Source: a virus
Reading direction: 5' to 3' (one strand)
Length of the DNA stretch: 53,749 nt
Virus record (IMG/VR): IMGVR_UViG_3300032086_001878
Location: 1 to 53,749 of that record
In this document: one piece after another, positions 34,602-41,874 of the stretch
How the letters are laid out: each line of letters opens with the position of its first letter
How positions within the stretch are numbered: the first letter of the stretch is position 1
The notes under the pieces: generated by a model
Databases searched by the model: none
Seen by the model: the letters and a program-made list of their open reading frames with translations, nothing else
Told to the model about the DNA's origin: nothing
Position numbers and translations under genes: made by a program

Positions 34602-36476
34602 TTAGTATCCAAATCTTGTATCTGAGGGGGTGTACCGCTGTATTGGAACGCCTTGGCCCATATCGAAGGGTGAAAAGGCTTTCGGGCGGCTCATAATTCC
34701 ATATCTAACGCTATCGTATGTGTGGTCTGAGGCGTGTCTTGGGTCTATATCGTCTGAACCCTTTGGATCGGATGGAATTACGGGTAAATCTGCTATAATC
34801 TGTCGGCAGGTGTTGAAGAAAATAATACCTGCGGTTTCTGTTACAGGGTCTACCTTTAAAACTTCGTGAAATCTGTTCTTTCCTGCTACTCTTGCACCTG
34901 CAGAACGGTCACTTGGACGCCATCTGCATCCTACGCTAATCATTTCTTCCGCAATAGACGGGCCAATCTGCCCACGATTATGCCAACACGAACTGTCCAG
35001 TATGCCATATTGAATGCTTTCCCCTTGTTCCGCTTCGAGAACCGCTTGAGCAAGGTCTTTACCAGTGTGTTTCGAGACATAAAGTTCACGATAGACGTAG
35101 AGCGTTTCATAACTTGGATCAATCGCAAACCAATGTACCGCAGAATGAGAAGAGTACCCATAGTCACAACTCCTAAACCTGCGCCAATCGGGGGGAATAT
35201 CAAACGGTTCGCAGACATGGACTGATTGTTTAAACTCTGGGAACGCTGCACCATCCGCTACAGCCCAATCTCCCTCTAGTAATTGCCGCCTTTGCATTTC
35301 TGGAAGTGCTAAAAGGTTGGCTTCGTATTGCCCGTCCTTCATCAGGTAGGGGTTGTCTTTCAAAGTTGCAGGTATGAACCTGCGGTAGAACAACGGTTGT
35401 CCTTCTTTTTCATGTCCTTCGGGAAATACTAGTGTATTGCCTGTATCGATGTCCGTTGCTGCAAACTTTATATTCCCTGGGGCAGGATCTACGAACATCT
35501 TCTTTACCCATCCATGTCCTCTACCACCTGGGTTTGTCGTAGCCCGTTGGAATAGTGGCAGGGTTGGATCTGTGGAACGTAAACGAGAGCGCATATAGTT
35601 CCAAGCAAAGGGCGTTGCGTACTGGGTAAGTTCGTCAAAAGCTATGTAGCTGAAAGACAAACCTTGGTATCGAAGAACGTCCTCATCTCTTTCGAGGTAG
35701 GTCATCCATAATTTACCACCGCTAGGAAAGACCCACTGACTTTTCTTTTCTTGCCACTTTGCTTCAGGGTAAATCTTTGGGTAAAGCTCTTGAGACTTCC
35801 AGATTAGTTCCCGTAGTTCGTCATTTGTACGTCTAAGTATAAGACCGCTAAAGTTACTATTATTAAAATAGCGCATTGGGTCAGCGAGTAGAGCATATGA
35901 TTTTCCTGATCCTGCACTGCCCCCGTATAAAACCTCACGCTCACTAGCCGCTAGGAAGTCTGTCTGAGGGCCTGGATTTGGTTGAAAAACAACTTCACGT
36001 TCTTGTTGTTCTTGGGTGATAACTCCGAAGTCTAGTGTTTCAGAAATGCTTTGAAACTCTTCTTCAGCTTCGACATCTGCACCTGTGTGCTTTGCAAGCC
36101 TGTTCTCCATCATGGTTTTGATACGCTTGCTGTCGGCTATCTTACGTCTTAGTCGAGCTTCTTCCTTTGCATCCTTTGTCTTGGGCTTAGTCTTATTATT
36201 CTCTTTCTTCAGAGCTTTCAGGCGTTTGCTTTTGGGCCTATGCTGCGCCCATATATTCCGTAGACCTTGGTGGGAGATTGTACGCTCAAGTTTATCGTTG
36301 AGCCACTCCGTAACCTTACGTCCACTATACCCTTCATCTAGATGATCTAAGGCTTGTTCGATCAGTGGGGTATAATCTTCATCAGGAATTAACTGTAGAG
36401 GATCTTCGTCACTGGCCTTGTAGCCGTAGGGTATTCTCTGGGTTCCGTTTTTTCTAGTTTTGTTTTTCCAAGTCAT
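34602..36476 (-). CDS. terL: Terminase large subunit
   Basis: 624 aa from ATG at 36476; the longer frame to 36527 would start inside the small subunit with atypical sequence. Walker A YGGSAGSGKS (residues 184-193), Walker B YIAFDE (277-282), coupling motif ATTNPGG, then the nuclease region FRSCDYGYSSHSAVHWFAID and YGILDSSCW. It pumps DNA into the procapsid and cuts it. The first 100 residues (DEGYSGRKVTEWLNDKLERT) resemble a helix-turn-helix recombinase-type domain, an N-terminal addition worth noting. Confidence 0.92.
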   Translation of the reverse strand: MTWKNKTRKNGTQRIPYGYKASDEDPLQLIPDEDYTPLIEQALDHLDEGYSGRKVTEWLNDKLERTISHQGLRNIWAQHRPKSKRLKALKKENNKTKPKTKDAKEEARLRRKIADSKRIKTMMENRLAKHTGADVEAEEEFQSISETLDFGVITQEQQEREVVFQPNPGPQTDFLAASEREVLYGGSAGSGKSYALLADPMRYFNNSNFSGLILRRTNDELRELIWKSQELYPKIYPEAKWQEKKSQWVFPSGGKLWMTYLERDEDVLRYQGLSFSYIAFDELTQYATPFAWNYMRSRLRSTDPTLPLFQRATTNPGGRGHGWVKKMFVDPAPGNIKFAATDIDTGNTLVFPEGHEKEGQPLFYRRFIPATLKDNPYLMKDGQYEANLLALPEMQRRQLLEGDWAVADGAAFPEFKQSVHVCEPFDIPPDWRRFRSCDYGYSSHSAVHWFAIDPSYETLYVYRELYVSKHTGKDLAQAVLEAEQGESIQYGILDSSCWHNRGQIGPSIAEEMISVGCRWRPSDRSAGARVAGKNRFHEVLKVDPVTETAGIIFFNTCRQIIADLPVIPSDPKGSDDIDPRHASDHTYDSVRYGIMSRPKAFSPFDMGQGVPIQRYTPSDTRFGY

Positions 36477-36837
36477 CGGCTTTTGGGGGAAGAATGAACA
36501 TACCGCCACCGTTATTGGTGACCTCAATCTTTTCTTTCTTAATTAAGCCTGTGCGGTCTAACACCTCACGGGCTGCGTTGATTGCATTCCTAGCTCCCAA
36601 TGCCGTTGGATCGTTCAGGACATCGATCAAACCATGTGCAGCCTTTGGTGCATTCATAGCTAACATCATCGATGCTCTCTCAATAATCTCTTCACGCAAC
36701 GGCCCCGTTACTTCACCCTGATTGGTTCCCTTACTATATCCTGCTAAATCCATAGCCTTACGGATATTACCACGGGCTTCACCCATCAGAGCTTCTAAAA
36801 AAGCAGCTTGCTTTTCAGTATATTTTTTCTCAGTCAT
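36454..36837 (-). CDS. terS: Terminase small subunit
   Basis: 127 aa with EKQAAFLEALMGEARGNIRK and AMDLAGYSKGTNQ, the helix-turn-helix of phage small terminases, then a helical oligomerisation region (AREVLDRTGLIKKEKI) and a short Gly-rich tail. It recognises packaging sites and activates TerL. The 23-base overlap with terL fits translational coupling. Confidence 0.85.
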   Translation of the reverse strand: MTEKKYTEKQAAFLEALMGEARGNIRKAMDLAGYSKGTNQGEVTGPLREEIIERASMMLAMNAPKAAHGLIDVLNDPTALGARNAINAAREVLDRTGLIKKEKIEVTNNGGGMFILPPKADDLEKQN

Positions 36838-36841
36838 TACT

Positions 36842-37105
36842 TTACCTTAAAAATACAAAACACAGACCGACTGCGCCTGTGGCGATCATCCAGAATATAC
36901 GTTCTGCAAAGGCTATCTTCTGCCCTCGCACAATGGCTTGCCTCTCCATTTCATCTAATCGATCATCAGCCTTCTTCTGGTACTCGACTATATTATCCAT
37001 CCGCTTAAATGCGGTGACCATACGCTCTTCCATGCGTACCATTTCGATCATGCATTCCGAAAGCTTATCCACCTTAGACTCAATTCGATCTAGCCTGTCT
37101 TCCAT
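36842..37105 (-). CDS. XhlA-like holin-type membrane protein
   Basis: 87 aa from ATG 37105, which has AAAGGG six bases upstream. A long amphipathic coiled coil (EDRLDRIESKVDKLSECMIE) is followed by one C-terminal membrane helix (IFWMIATGAVGLCFVFLR), the layout of XhlA and related holin partners. It is not next to the endolysin, yet is the best holin candidate encoded here. Confidence 0.55.
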   Translation of the reverse strand: MEDRLDRIESKVDKLSECMIEMVRMEERMVTAFKRMDNIVEYQKKADDRLDEMERQAIVRGQKIAFAERIFWMIATGAVGLCFVFLR

Positions 37106-37115
37106 ACCCAACCCT

Positions 37116-37352
37116 TTATTTCTTTTTCCAACTCACCCTCTTTGAGGATGTCTTTTTTCGGGTTGCTGCTTTGCCTTTTGCAGTTTTGCACTGCGCCATA
37201 GTCGGTCTACAGGCAGGATAGGAGCCACCACTTTTTCTGGACTTACGCCCACAGGGGCCACCTGTCTTACAATTGACCCACCCCTTACCTTTGTTTCGAC
37301 TGAACCACTTCCGTAGCCCGTCACTCGAACTGCTACGCTTTTTTCTTGCCAC
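37116..37352 (-). CDS. DUF5872-like small basic protein
   Basis: 78 aa from a GTG at 37352; an upstream reading overlaps the preceding gene. Core DGLRKWFSRNKGKGWVNC, GGPCGRKSRKSGG, YPACRPTMAQC shows three conserved Cys between Lys/Arg-rich stretches, a pattern I associate with DUF5872. Very basic, so perhaps nucleic acid-binding. Common in marine phages near the packaging genes. Confidence 0.65.
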   Translation of the reverse strand: MARKKRSSSSDGLRKWFSRNKGKGWVNCKTGGPCGRKSRKSGGSYPACRPTMAQCKTAKGKAATRKKTSSKRVSWKKK

Positions 37353-37506
37353 GCTTACTACCGCCAATGTTATAGTTTTTAGCACCGACTTTGCGGCAAC
37401 GAACCATATGCCCTGATCGGTAAGCGGAGTTCTGTGGCATAGCTGCAGCTACTTTTTTGTAACATGCATCCTTCTTAGTCTTTGATTTCTTTTTCCTAGC
37501 TGCCAT
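37333..37506 (-). CDS. Small basic Cys-containing protein, 57 aa
   Basis: MAARKKKSKTKKDACYKKVA then SAYRSGHMVRCRKVGAKNY and a GKKKA end. Very Lys/Arg-rich with two Cys, similar in style to its downstream neighbour, with which it overlaps by 20 bases. The phrase SGHMVRCRKVG is frequent in marine phage small proteins. Probably a nucleic acid-binding virion or packaging factor, unproven. Confidence 0.65.
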   Translation of the reverse strand: MAARKKKSKTKKDACYKKVAAAMPQNSAYRSGHMVRCRKVGAKNYNIGGSKRGKKKA

Positions 37507-37612
37507 TGCTGACCACCTTCATCATATGTCGGGCTATGTTTTTGTATCGGGTGATAATCAGGATGAAACCATCATCATTATAGACAACGTATTTACGTTT
37601 ACGTTCCCTCAT
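37496..37612 (-). CDS. Small basic protein, 38 aa
   Basis: MRERKRKYVVYNDDGFILII followed by a basic end (TRYKNIARHMMKVV). Its ATG overlaps the upstream stop by one base (TAATG) and its end overlaps the next start, so it belongs to a coupled chain. Too short for a family call. Confidence 0.5.
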   Translation of the reverse strand: MRERKRKYVVYNDDGFILIITRYKNIARHMMKVVSNGS

Positions 37613-37854
37613 TACCATTTCTTGCAAGACCAATATCTTGCCGTAAATTTATCTTTAGCCGTGTCGCACTTATGTCTTGCTCTAAAACTCTTACGCCTTT
37701 TAGGATTGCTTTTCTTGATCCTCATATTTGGATCTCCGAAGCGAATAATCTTTTCCTTGCCATCCTTACAGGCTTTGACCACAAACTTCTTAGGCCCTTC
37801 AGGGGTGCGTCGAGGCTTGTTGCACTTCATCTTGGACTTATCGATCTTAGCCAT
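37612..37854 (-). CDS. DUF6321-like basic protein
   Basis: 80 aa from ATG 37854 (GAGG nine bases upstream). Sequence MAKIDKSKMKCNKPRRTPEG, KKFVVKACKDGKEKIIRFGD, NMRIKKSNPKRRKSFRARH and a final ARYWSCKKW; four Cys in a Lys/Arg-rich chain. This pattern is widespread in aquatic phages, filed as DUF6321. Structure and role unknown. Confidence 0.7.
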   Translation of the reverse strand: MAKIDKSKMKCNKPRRTPEGPKKFVVKACKDGKEKIIRFGDPNMRIKKSNPKRRKSFRARHKCDTAKDKFTARYWSCKKW

Positions 37855-38014
37855 TTCTATCGACCTCAAAACATTCTACTGAACTGGCAGAGTTGGTGAT
37901 CAGGACTTTGGATTTATTGAGTTCGATCTGGCAGTTTTCTTCAGAGCCGTATGTTCCAATGTGGTAATACTCAAATTCGCCATGCATAAACTGTAACCAG
38001 ATTAAAAACCACAT
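37847..38014 (-). CDS. Small protein with hydrophobic N-terminus, 55 aa
   Basis: MWFLIWLQFMHGEFEYYHIG then YGSEENCQIELNKSKV and a C-terminal Cys. The short hydrophobic start and two spaced Cys recall the 66-aa protein at 38480, possibly a distant paralogue. It starts directly after the upstream TAG. Confidence 0.55.
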   Translation of the reverse strand: MWFLIWLQFMHGEFEYYHIGTYGSEENCQIELNKSKVLITNSASSVECFEVDRNG

Positions 38015-38464
38015 CTAAGTAAAGAACCACCAATAAGCTAAACCGCAGATACCGCCCCAAATAACTACGACAATGAATACCCAAGTTAGCATTTCCCGTA
38101 GTTCTTCTTGCTCTTTCTTCTTTATTCTCAGGGCTTCCTTACGCTGCCTTCGCATCTGTGCTTGGTAGGCCACCCAATCATCATAAAGCCCTGCACGACC
38201 ATAGAGCCTCATATGAGACTCAAGTTGTTTCTTTTGTTCCTTGAGTTGATCTAAGGCAAGAAACTCTTCGAAGTCATCCCCTGCTTTTCCTAAGACCTTG
38301 GTAAAGACGCTATTCTTTTTCTTTTCGACTTTAGCTTTTAAATCTTCTTCTGCAGAGACAAAAGCCCCTATGGATTTACCTACAGAAACTAACTCCTTGC
38401 CCTGCGATATAGCCGTCTTTATAGTAGTATAGGCCGCAGAAGCAGCCGCTATCTCCGCTAACAT
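38015..38464 (-). CDS. Membrane-anchored coiled-coil protein, 149 aa
   Basis: An Ala-rich N-terminus (LAEIAAASAAYTTIKTAI) is followed by long charged helices (LDQLKEQKKQLESHMRLYG, QMRRQRKEALRIKKKEQEE) and a C-terminal membrane helix (WVFIVVVIWGGICGLAYWWFF). Topology is like tail-anchored proteins. Conserved beside packaging genes in similar phages; function unknown. Confidence 0.65.
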   Translation of the reverse strand: MLAEIAAASAAYTTIKTAISQGKELVSVGKSIGAFVSAEEDLKAKVEKKKNSVFTKVLGKAGDDFEEFLALDQLKEQKKQLESHMRLYGRAGLYDDWVAYQAQMRRQRKEALRIKKKEQEELREMLTWVFIVVVIWGGICGLAYWWFFT

Positions 38465-38479
38465 CCCCTAGCCCCTGAA

Positions 38480-38680
38480 TTACAATAAAGTGATGTTCAC
38501 TTCCAACCTGTGACAGCCCCCGAAGGAGTACAGGTTCTTTGCCCTTAGATCAGCCAAGAAGGTTTCCACCTGTGTTTGGCATTCCGTTACATCATTAAAA
38601 GCCTTTGGGTAGCTGACGTAGTGGCAGTCGATACTCAACGGACTTGTGCAGATCATCGCCACTGCTACCCAAGTGTTCAT
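38480..38680 (-). CDS. Secreted small Cys-containing protein, 66 aa
   Basis: An N-terminal hydrophobic segment (MNTWVAVAMICTSPLSID) and four Cys suggest an exported, disulfide-bonded protein. Motif DVTECQTQVETFLADL is shared with many small phage membrane or periplasmic proteins. No function assigned. Confidence 0.55.
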   Translation of the reverse strand: MNTWVAVAMICTSPLSIDCHYVSYPKAFNDVTECQTQVETFLADLRAKNLYSFGGCHRLEVNITLL

Positions 38681-38823
38681 TATTTCTTCTTCTTTTTACC
38701 CTTGTGCATGTAGCCACCGCCATACGCACCCATCTTCTTGGGCTTTTCTATTTTCATGTATCCACCCATCGCCATCTTTGCTTTCGCAGGGGGATTGGAT
38801 GCACCGCATTTAGCTTTAGTCAT
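38680..38823 (-). CDS. Small Gly/Lys/Met-rich protein, 47 aa
   Basis: MTKAKCGASNPPAKAKMAMG, then GGYMKIEKPKKMGAYGG and a poly-Lys end. Such low-complexity basic peptides recur in marine phages beside portal or terminase genes. Both ends overlap neighbours (stop TAA with next ATG). Confidence 0.55.
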   Translation of the reverse strand: MTKAKCGASNPPAKAKMAMGGYMKIEKPKKMGAYGGGYMHKGKKKKK

Positions 38824-39052
38824 CTTCATCAGAAGCTTCCTTTTCAATCAGATATTCTATGGATTCTATTTTGGTAGATGCTTCATCTGTCTCGAAGAAC
38901 TCATCATACCCACGGAAAATTAGATCTTTGTCTGCAGCTTCTGCAGGAGTGATCAGTTTCTCCTGTAATAAATAATCACGGACAGCCTCAAGTGTAAGTT
39001 CTCGACCTGTCCGTTCCCTAATCGCTGCACGAATATATATTAGGTTAATCAA
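38816..39052 (-). CDS. Hypothetical protein, 78 aa
   Basis: First gene behind the promoter at 39068-39097. Two helices (INLIYIRAAIRERTGRELTL, EAVRDYLLQEKLITPAEAAD) and an acidic tail ending SDEDD. No known motif. It heads the packaging-gene operon. Confidence 0.7.
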   Translation of the reverse strand: MINLIYIRAAIRERTGRELTLEAVRDYLLQEKLITPAEAADKDLIFRGYDEFFETDEASTKIESIEYLIEKEASDEDD

Positions 39053-39067
39053 CCCTGTGTACCTTCT

Positions 39068-39115
39068 ATTGTAACATTAAAGCAGGATATAAGTCAAGCA
39101 CTTAATAAAGTGGCG
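39068..39115 (-). promoter_or_regulatory. Promoter of the packaging operon with upstream operator-like element
   Basis: Minus strand TTGACT (39097-39092), 18-bp spacer, TACAAT (39073-39068). CGCCACTTT, a variant of the shared element, lies at 39107-39115 just upstream of the -35. Confidence 0.65.
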
Positions 39116-39188
39116 TACTAATGCATTTTTAGTCTAGACAAATCTGAAAAACATGGTACAATATAATTGTTAGCCGCAGGGGTTAAAC

Positions 39189-39353
39189 CTATAGTTTACC
39201 GTAGATGGCTCTTCTAATATCGTTCTTGTTAATACCTATGTCGTTAAGTTCCTTATCGGTAAGGTTCATTAACTGCCAATAATGCACTCGTCTTTGTTGG
39301 GCTGCTACCATCTTATCGAAGATAGTTTTACCCCATCGTTTAACTAATCCCAT
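39189..39353 (-). CDS. DUF1127 family protein, 54 aa
   Basis: Strong AAGGAGA ribosome site. The C-terminal half follows the YjiS/DUF1127 consensus: RRVHYWQLMNLTDKELNDIG, then INKNDIRRAIYG. DUF1127 proteins are abundant in alphaproteobacteria; a short one in Rhodobacter was reported to affect RNA maturation and turnover. A phage copy could act on host RNA or phosphate metabolism, which is inference. It is not in an obvious operon. Confidence 0.8.
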   Translation of the reverse strand: MGLVKRWGKTIFDKMVAAQQRRVHYWQLMNLTDKELNDIGINKNDIRRAIYGKL

Positions 39354-39400
39354 TACAACTCTCCTTATTAAAATGTTGCTAATACTATTATAGCACCATC

Positions 39401-39922
39401 TTACTGAGGGGAGTTTTGTTGTTTTAGCAAATCCGTTATGCAGGTAACCGCTAGAGGAACAGGGATCTTAAACCACTCATTAGCTTGAGATTCTGCTATC
39501 TCACTTACAGCTTCATGCGCCTGTCTTTCCAGATCCCTTCGATCATCGCTATGCACCTGATAATGTAACTGATAATCCCTAAACGGACTAGAGGTCTGAT
39601 AACTATTACATCGATCCTCTGCATCTATAGCCATGCCGACCTTAACCCAATCAGGCCATGCAGGATTAGTCAGGACATAAACATACCCTTCCTTGGTATT
39701 GCTATAGTTCTGCAGACTAGCAAATGCAGCCTCATCAAAAGACTTATATTTACCTGGCCTATACAAAGGATGCGTCTTTGGAATATACCTTCCATTAACG
39801 TACATTCTTGTATGGTTATGATCGTTATGACAGCTTTTGCAGACGTACCATTTCTTCTGAATACAGAAGTCGTGGATATTATCCCCTGCTACGAGATCTA
39901 CACCGCACTTAATGCACTGCAT
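39401..39922 (-). CDS. GIY-YIG (T5orf172/MUG113-type) protein with N-terminal zinc-binding motif
   Basis: 173 aa. Cys pairs CIKC near residue 3 and CKSC near 28, each with nearby Cys/His, suggest a small zinc ribbon. The C-terminal domain reads GYVYVLTNPAWPDWVKVGMA, then DRCNSYQTSSP and LERQAHEAV, the GIY-YIG variant found in the T5orf172 domain. Such proteins bind or nick DNA; some are selfish or regulatory. Here it lies alone in the accessory island, overlapping the gene upstream by a base. Confidence 0.75.
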   Translation of the reverse strand: MQCIKCGVDLVAGDNIHDFCIQKKWYVCKSCHNDHNHTRMYVNGRYIPKTHPLYRPGKYKSFDEAAFASLQNYSNTKEGYVYVLTNPAWPDWVKVGMAIDAEDRCNSYQTSSPFRDYQLHYQVHSDDRRDLERQAHEAVSEIAESQANEWFKIPVPLAVTCITDLLKQQNSPQ

Positions 39923-40248
39923 CAGTCTAAATCAAATAGTCTGCCTACAGCATTGGTACTGTCTTCAATATAATTAGCTTTAGATCTGAGGGTTTCTGCC
40001 TGACGGGTTAACTCATGGGCAACCATATACAGAAACTGATAGCCTTCAGTATCCCCGTATTCCTCAATCATTTCTTCGATAACATCATCAAAGCCAACCC
40101 TGATCTCCGTAGGGTCATCTTCATCGTCACCGACATAAATAACATTCACAATATAACTATTGCCGTTTTCATCTACATCAAATTCATTTGTACAGTAAAT
40201 GGGTACGTTCAAATCAGCCTGAACAAGCTTATCTTCAAAGTCACTCAT
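39922..40248 (-). CDS. Acidic hypothetical protein, 108 aa
   Basis: Start at ATG 40248 (MSDFEDKL) with AAGG upstream; the longer reading from a GTG at 40290 covers the promoter -10 and is unlikely. Very acidic, beta-then-helix pattern (IYVGDDEDDPTEIRVGFDDV). DNA mimicry is conceivable for such a charge but unproven. Confidence 0.65.
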   Translation of the reverse strand: MSDFEDKLVQADLNVPIYCTNEFDVDENGNSYIVNVIYVGDDEDDPTEIRVGFDDVIEEMIEEYGDTEGYQFLYMVAHELTRQAETLRSKANYIEDSTNAVGRLFDLD

Positions 40249-40867
40249 CTTAGAGCCTTGAATTAGAACAGGAATCCCTGTGATATACACTTAACAACGC
40301 CACCTAACTAAGTCAAGCTTTTTAATCTACATCTAGTAACTTGACGCTTTCTAACCATAGGTTAAAACCGCAGCCGACTATGCCGTTGGTTTACAGGGTG
40401 AGAATCTAAAAAATAGGTAGGGAGTGTATACGGTAACGGTACGGGGTGGGGTGGCACATGCAACCCCTAAAAAAATAAAAAATATAGCTATTAAACCCCT
40501 GTTTTATATGGGTTTTTCTCACCTGATAACTATTAGTTATAAGTTAAAGCAAAATAAACGACTGAAAACAAAAAGAAAATTAAAAGGATTCAATTTTAGG
40601 ATTCAATTCTTTTAAATTAACAGCACTAATAAAATTAAAGCTTCGATAAAATAAAAGGAAAGAACCGCCACAAAATGAGTTGATAGTTTTTTAATAGCGT
40701 ATCGGGGCAAGCTTCGGTGTACGATTTACCACCCCTGTTAACTTTACCGCTGAGACTTAATAAGAAGCCCGTGTAATAGGGGAAAGCTTTCTTCAGGTGT
40801 TCTAATACTAGCGGCATTAATTAACGCCACTCAGTGAGCTTTAAAACAGCCCCTTTTAAGGTGGCAT
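40249..40867. other. Long AT-rich intergenic region
   Basis: Over 600 bp without a gene I can support. It holds a promoter/operator (40283-40316), a GGGGTTG/CACCCC hairpin near 40443-40468 without T-run, a weak AAACCC/GGGTTT hairpin (40493-40515) and a copy of the shared element (ACGCCACTCAGT, 40824-40835). A 60-codon minus-strand frame at 40635-40817 has no ribosome site and is doubtful. Confidence 0.5.
40283..40316 (-). promoter_or_regulatory. Candidate promoter/operator
   Basis: Minus strand TTAGTT (40311-40306), 17-bp spacer with AGGTGGCG at its start, GTATAT (40288-40283). TTGACT (40316-40311) overlaps the -35. The element position matches that in P1 and the capsid promoter. Confidence 0.5.
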
Positions 40868-40891
40868 AAAAAAAGCCCCGATTAAGGGGCT
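40868..40891 (-). terminator. Rho-independent terminator of the accessory island
   Basis: Minus strand stem AGCCCC/GGGGCT (40874-40879 with 40886-40891), loop six bases, followed by seven T. It ends the island transcript. Confidence 0.85.
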
Positions 40892-40919
40892 AATTCTTTT
40901 GAGTGATGCAGGGGTTTAG

Positions 40920-41087
40920 CTAGTCTATTTCTAAAGACTTTCTAACCACTGTGAATAGTTTGTCCTGCAATCGTTCAGTTATCTTGCAAAGCTTTAGTAT
41001 ATCTTTAGCCGTTTCTGTCCTTCCTTCTTGCGCTAAGTCATAAGCTAAATTCTGGCGCATATAATCAATAAAATCATTATCTGTCAT
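40920..41087 (-). CDS. Hypothetical protein, 55 aa
   Basis: MTDNDFIDYMRQNLAYDLAQ with two further helices (KDILKLCKITERLQDKLF). It begins behind the shared leader (cassette A) and ends before the island terminator. All-helical, size of small anti-repressor or host-takeover proteins; function unknown. Confidence 0.7.
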   Translation of the reverse strand: MTDNDFIDYMRQNLAYDLAQEGRTETAKDILKLCKITERLQDKLFTVVRKSLEID

Positions 41088-41110
41088 TTGGTCATTCCTT
41101 CTTTCAGTTT
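41085..41110 (-). promoter_or_regulatory. Shared ribosome-binding leader, copy A
   Basis: On the minus strand AACTGAAAG, AAGGA, ATGACCAA, then the start ATG. One of at least seven leaders with this layout; Shine-Dalgarno to start spacing is eight bases. Confidence 0.8.
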
Positions 41111-41112
41111 AA

Positions 41113-41132
41113 AAGGGGCAAGCTTTAACTTA
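41113..41132 (-). terminator. Intercistronic hairpin
   Basis: GGGG/CCCC-based hairpin followed by TTTT on the minus strand, between the stop of the 83-aa gene and leader A. Weak terminator or processing site. Confidence 0.4.
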
Positions 41133-41144
41133 CCCCTGCTTTAA

Positions 41145-41396
41145 TTATTGCGGTGTATCGATTGCGCTTATCGATTGAGACTCGAAGTTACCATTAGCTT
41201 TGTAAATGGTGGCTAAAACCTGTTTAGCTGTTTTGAATTTGAAGATTAAATTAGTTTGTTTTTCTAATTCTTTCAGGGCTTCAGTCTTTGTTTTATGCTT
41301 CGTGTAGAATGCCATTTGATTCCACAATGGTGGCACGGAATAACAAAGCCATGAGCTTTTACGTTTAAAGATTTTAAATTGTTCCTGTTCTTTCAT
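41145..41396 (-). CDS. Hypothetical basic protein, 83 aa
   Basis: MKEQEQFKIFKRKSSWLCYS, then AFYTKHKTKTEALKELEKQT. The TKTEALKEL phrase after a short beta part resembles the pattern in the 67- and 109-aa proteins at 42.5-43.1 kb (ETKEEAESVI, DTKDEALSLI). Behind leader B. Function unknown. Confidence 0.7.
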   Translation of the reverse strand: MKEQEQFKIFKRKSSWLCYSVPPLWNQMAFYTKHKTKTEALKELEKQTNLIFKFKTAKQVLATIYKANGNFESQSISAIDTPQ

Positions 41397-41426
41397 TTGG
41401 TCACTTCCTTTTAACAGTTTCAGTTT
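41394..41426 (-). promoter_or_regulatory. Shared ribosome-binding leader, copy B
   Basis: Minus strand AAAAGGAAGTGACCAAATG. Its complement matches the candidate antisense RNA at 6330-6346 in 16 of 17 bases, the best match of all copies. Confidence 0.8.
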
Positions 41427-41446
41427 GTTGCAATGTGCAACGGAAT

Positions 41447-41467
41447 ACCCCCGATAAACTCAGGGGT
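41447..41467 (-). terminator. Intercistronic hairpin
   Basis: ACCCC/GGGGT stem of five pairs behind the stop of the 69-aa gene. No clear T-run, so perhaps a stability element rather than a terminator. Confidence 0.3.
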
Positions 41468-41473
41468 TAACCG

Positions 41474-41683
41474 TTAAACACTGTTTAACTTTGCAGCATG
41501 TAAAAGAACCCTTTCCCGTTCCGATTGATTAAGCCCTGCGATTACTGCAAGCACTTTGATTGCATTGCTTCGAACTTGCTCTTTAGAAAACTTTTGTTCA
41601 CGGGGCTTTCGGTTTGCTTGCCTATGTTCTTTCTTCAAGCCTAGCTTTTCGATAGTTTCGGGCTTTAGATCGTTAATATTCAT
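41474..41683 (-). CDS. Hypothetical basic protein, 69 aa
   Basis: MNINDLKPETIEKLGLKKEH, then a Lys/Arg-rich middle (RQANRKPREQKFSKEQVRSN) and a helix ending LLHAAKLNSV. Possibly nucleic acid-binding. Its start overlaps the stop of the gene upstream. Confidence 0.7.
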   Translation of the reverse strand: MNINDLKPETIEKLGLKKEHRQANRKPREQKFSKEQVRSNAIKVLAVIAGLNQSERERVLLHAAKLNSV

Positions 41684-41874
41684 TTTGCGCCCCTATCGTT
41701 AAAGTCGGTCAAAGCTTCGGTTAAAGTTGAATGATAAGAACCGTGATAAAATCCGTTATCGGTTTTATTATGAAGCCATGTAACAAACGGGGTGTATTCA
41801 TTATCGATTTTGCAAAGCACTATTTCTAGATAATCAAAGTGACCTGCTTTTCTATCAATTATAATTCTGTTCAT
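41680..41874 (-). CDS. Hypothetical protein, 64 aa
   Basis: Beta-rich start (MNRIIIDRKAGHFDYLEIVL) and a helical end with TLTEALTDFNDRG. The final S/TxxEALxxF phrase is of the same type as in several island proteins. Coupled to both neighbours by overlaps. Confidence 0.7.
   Translation of the reverse strand: MNRIIIDRKAGHFDYLEIVLCKIDNEYTPFVTWLHNKTDNGFYHGSYHSTLTEALTDFNDRGAK

Noticed and set aside
40443-40468. GGGGTTG/CACCCC hairpin as terminator
   Set aside because: The A/T-run is on the wrong side for either direction.
40424-40615. 63-codon plus-strand frame
   Set aside because: Lys/Phe-rich translation of AT-rich DNA, no start signals, on the strand opposite to the local genes.
40635-40817. 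60-codon minus-strand frame
   Set aside because: No ribosome-binding site, odd composition, and located in an otherwise regulatory AT-rich gap; left within the region entry.
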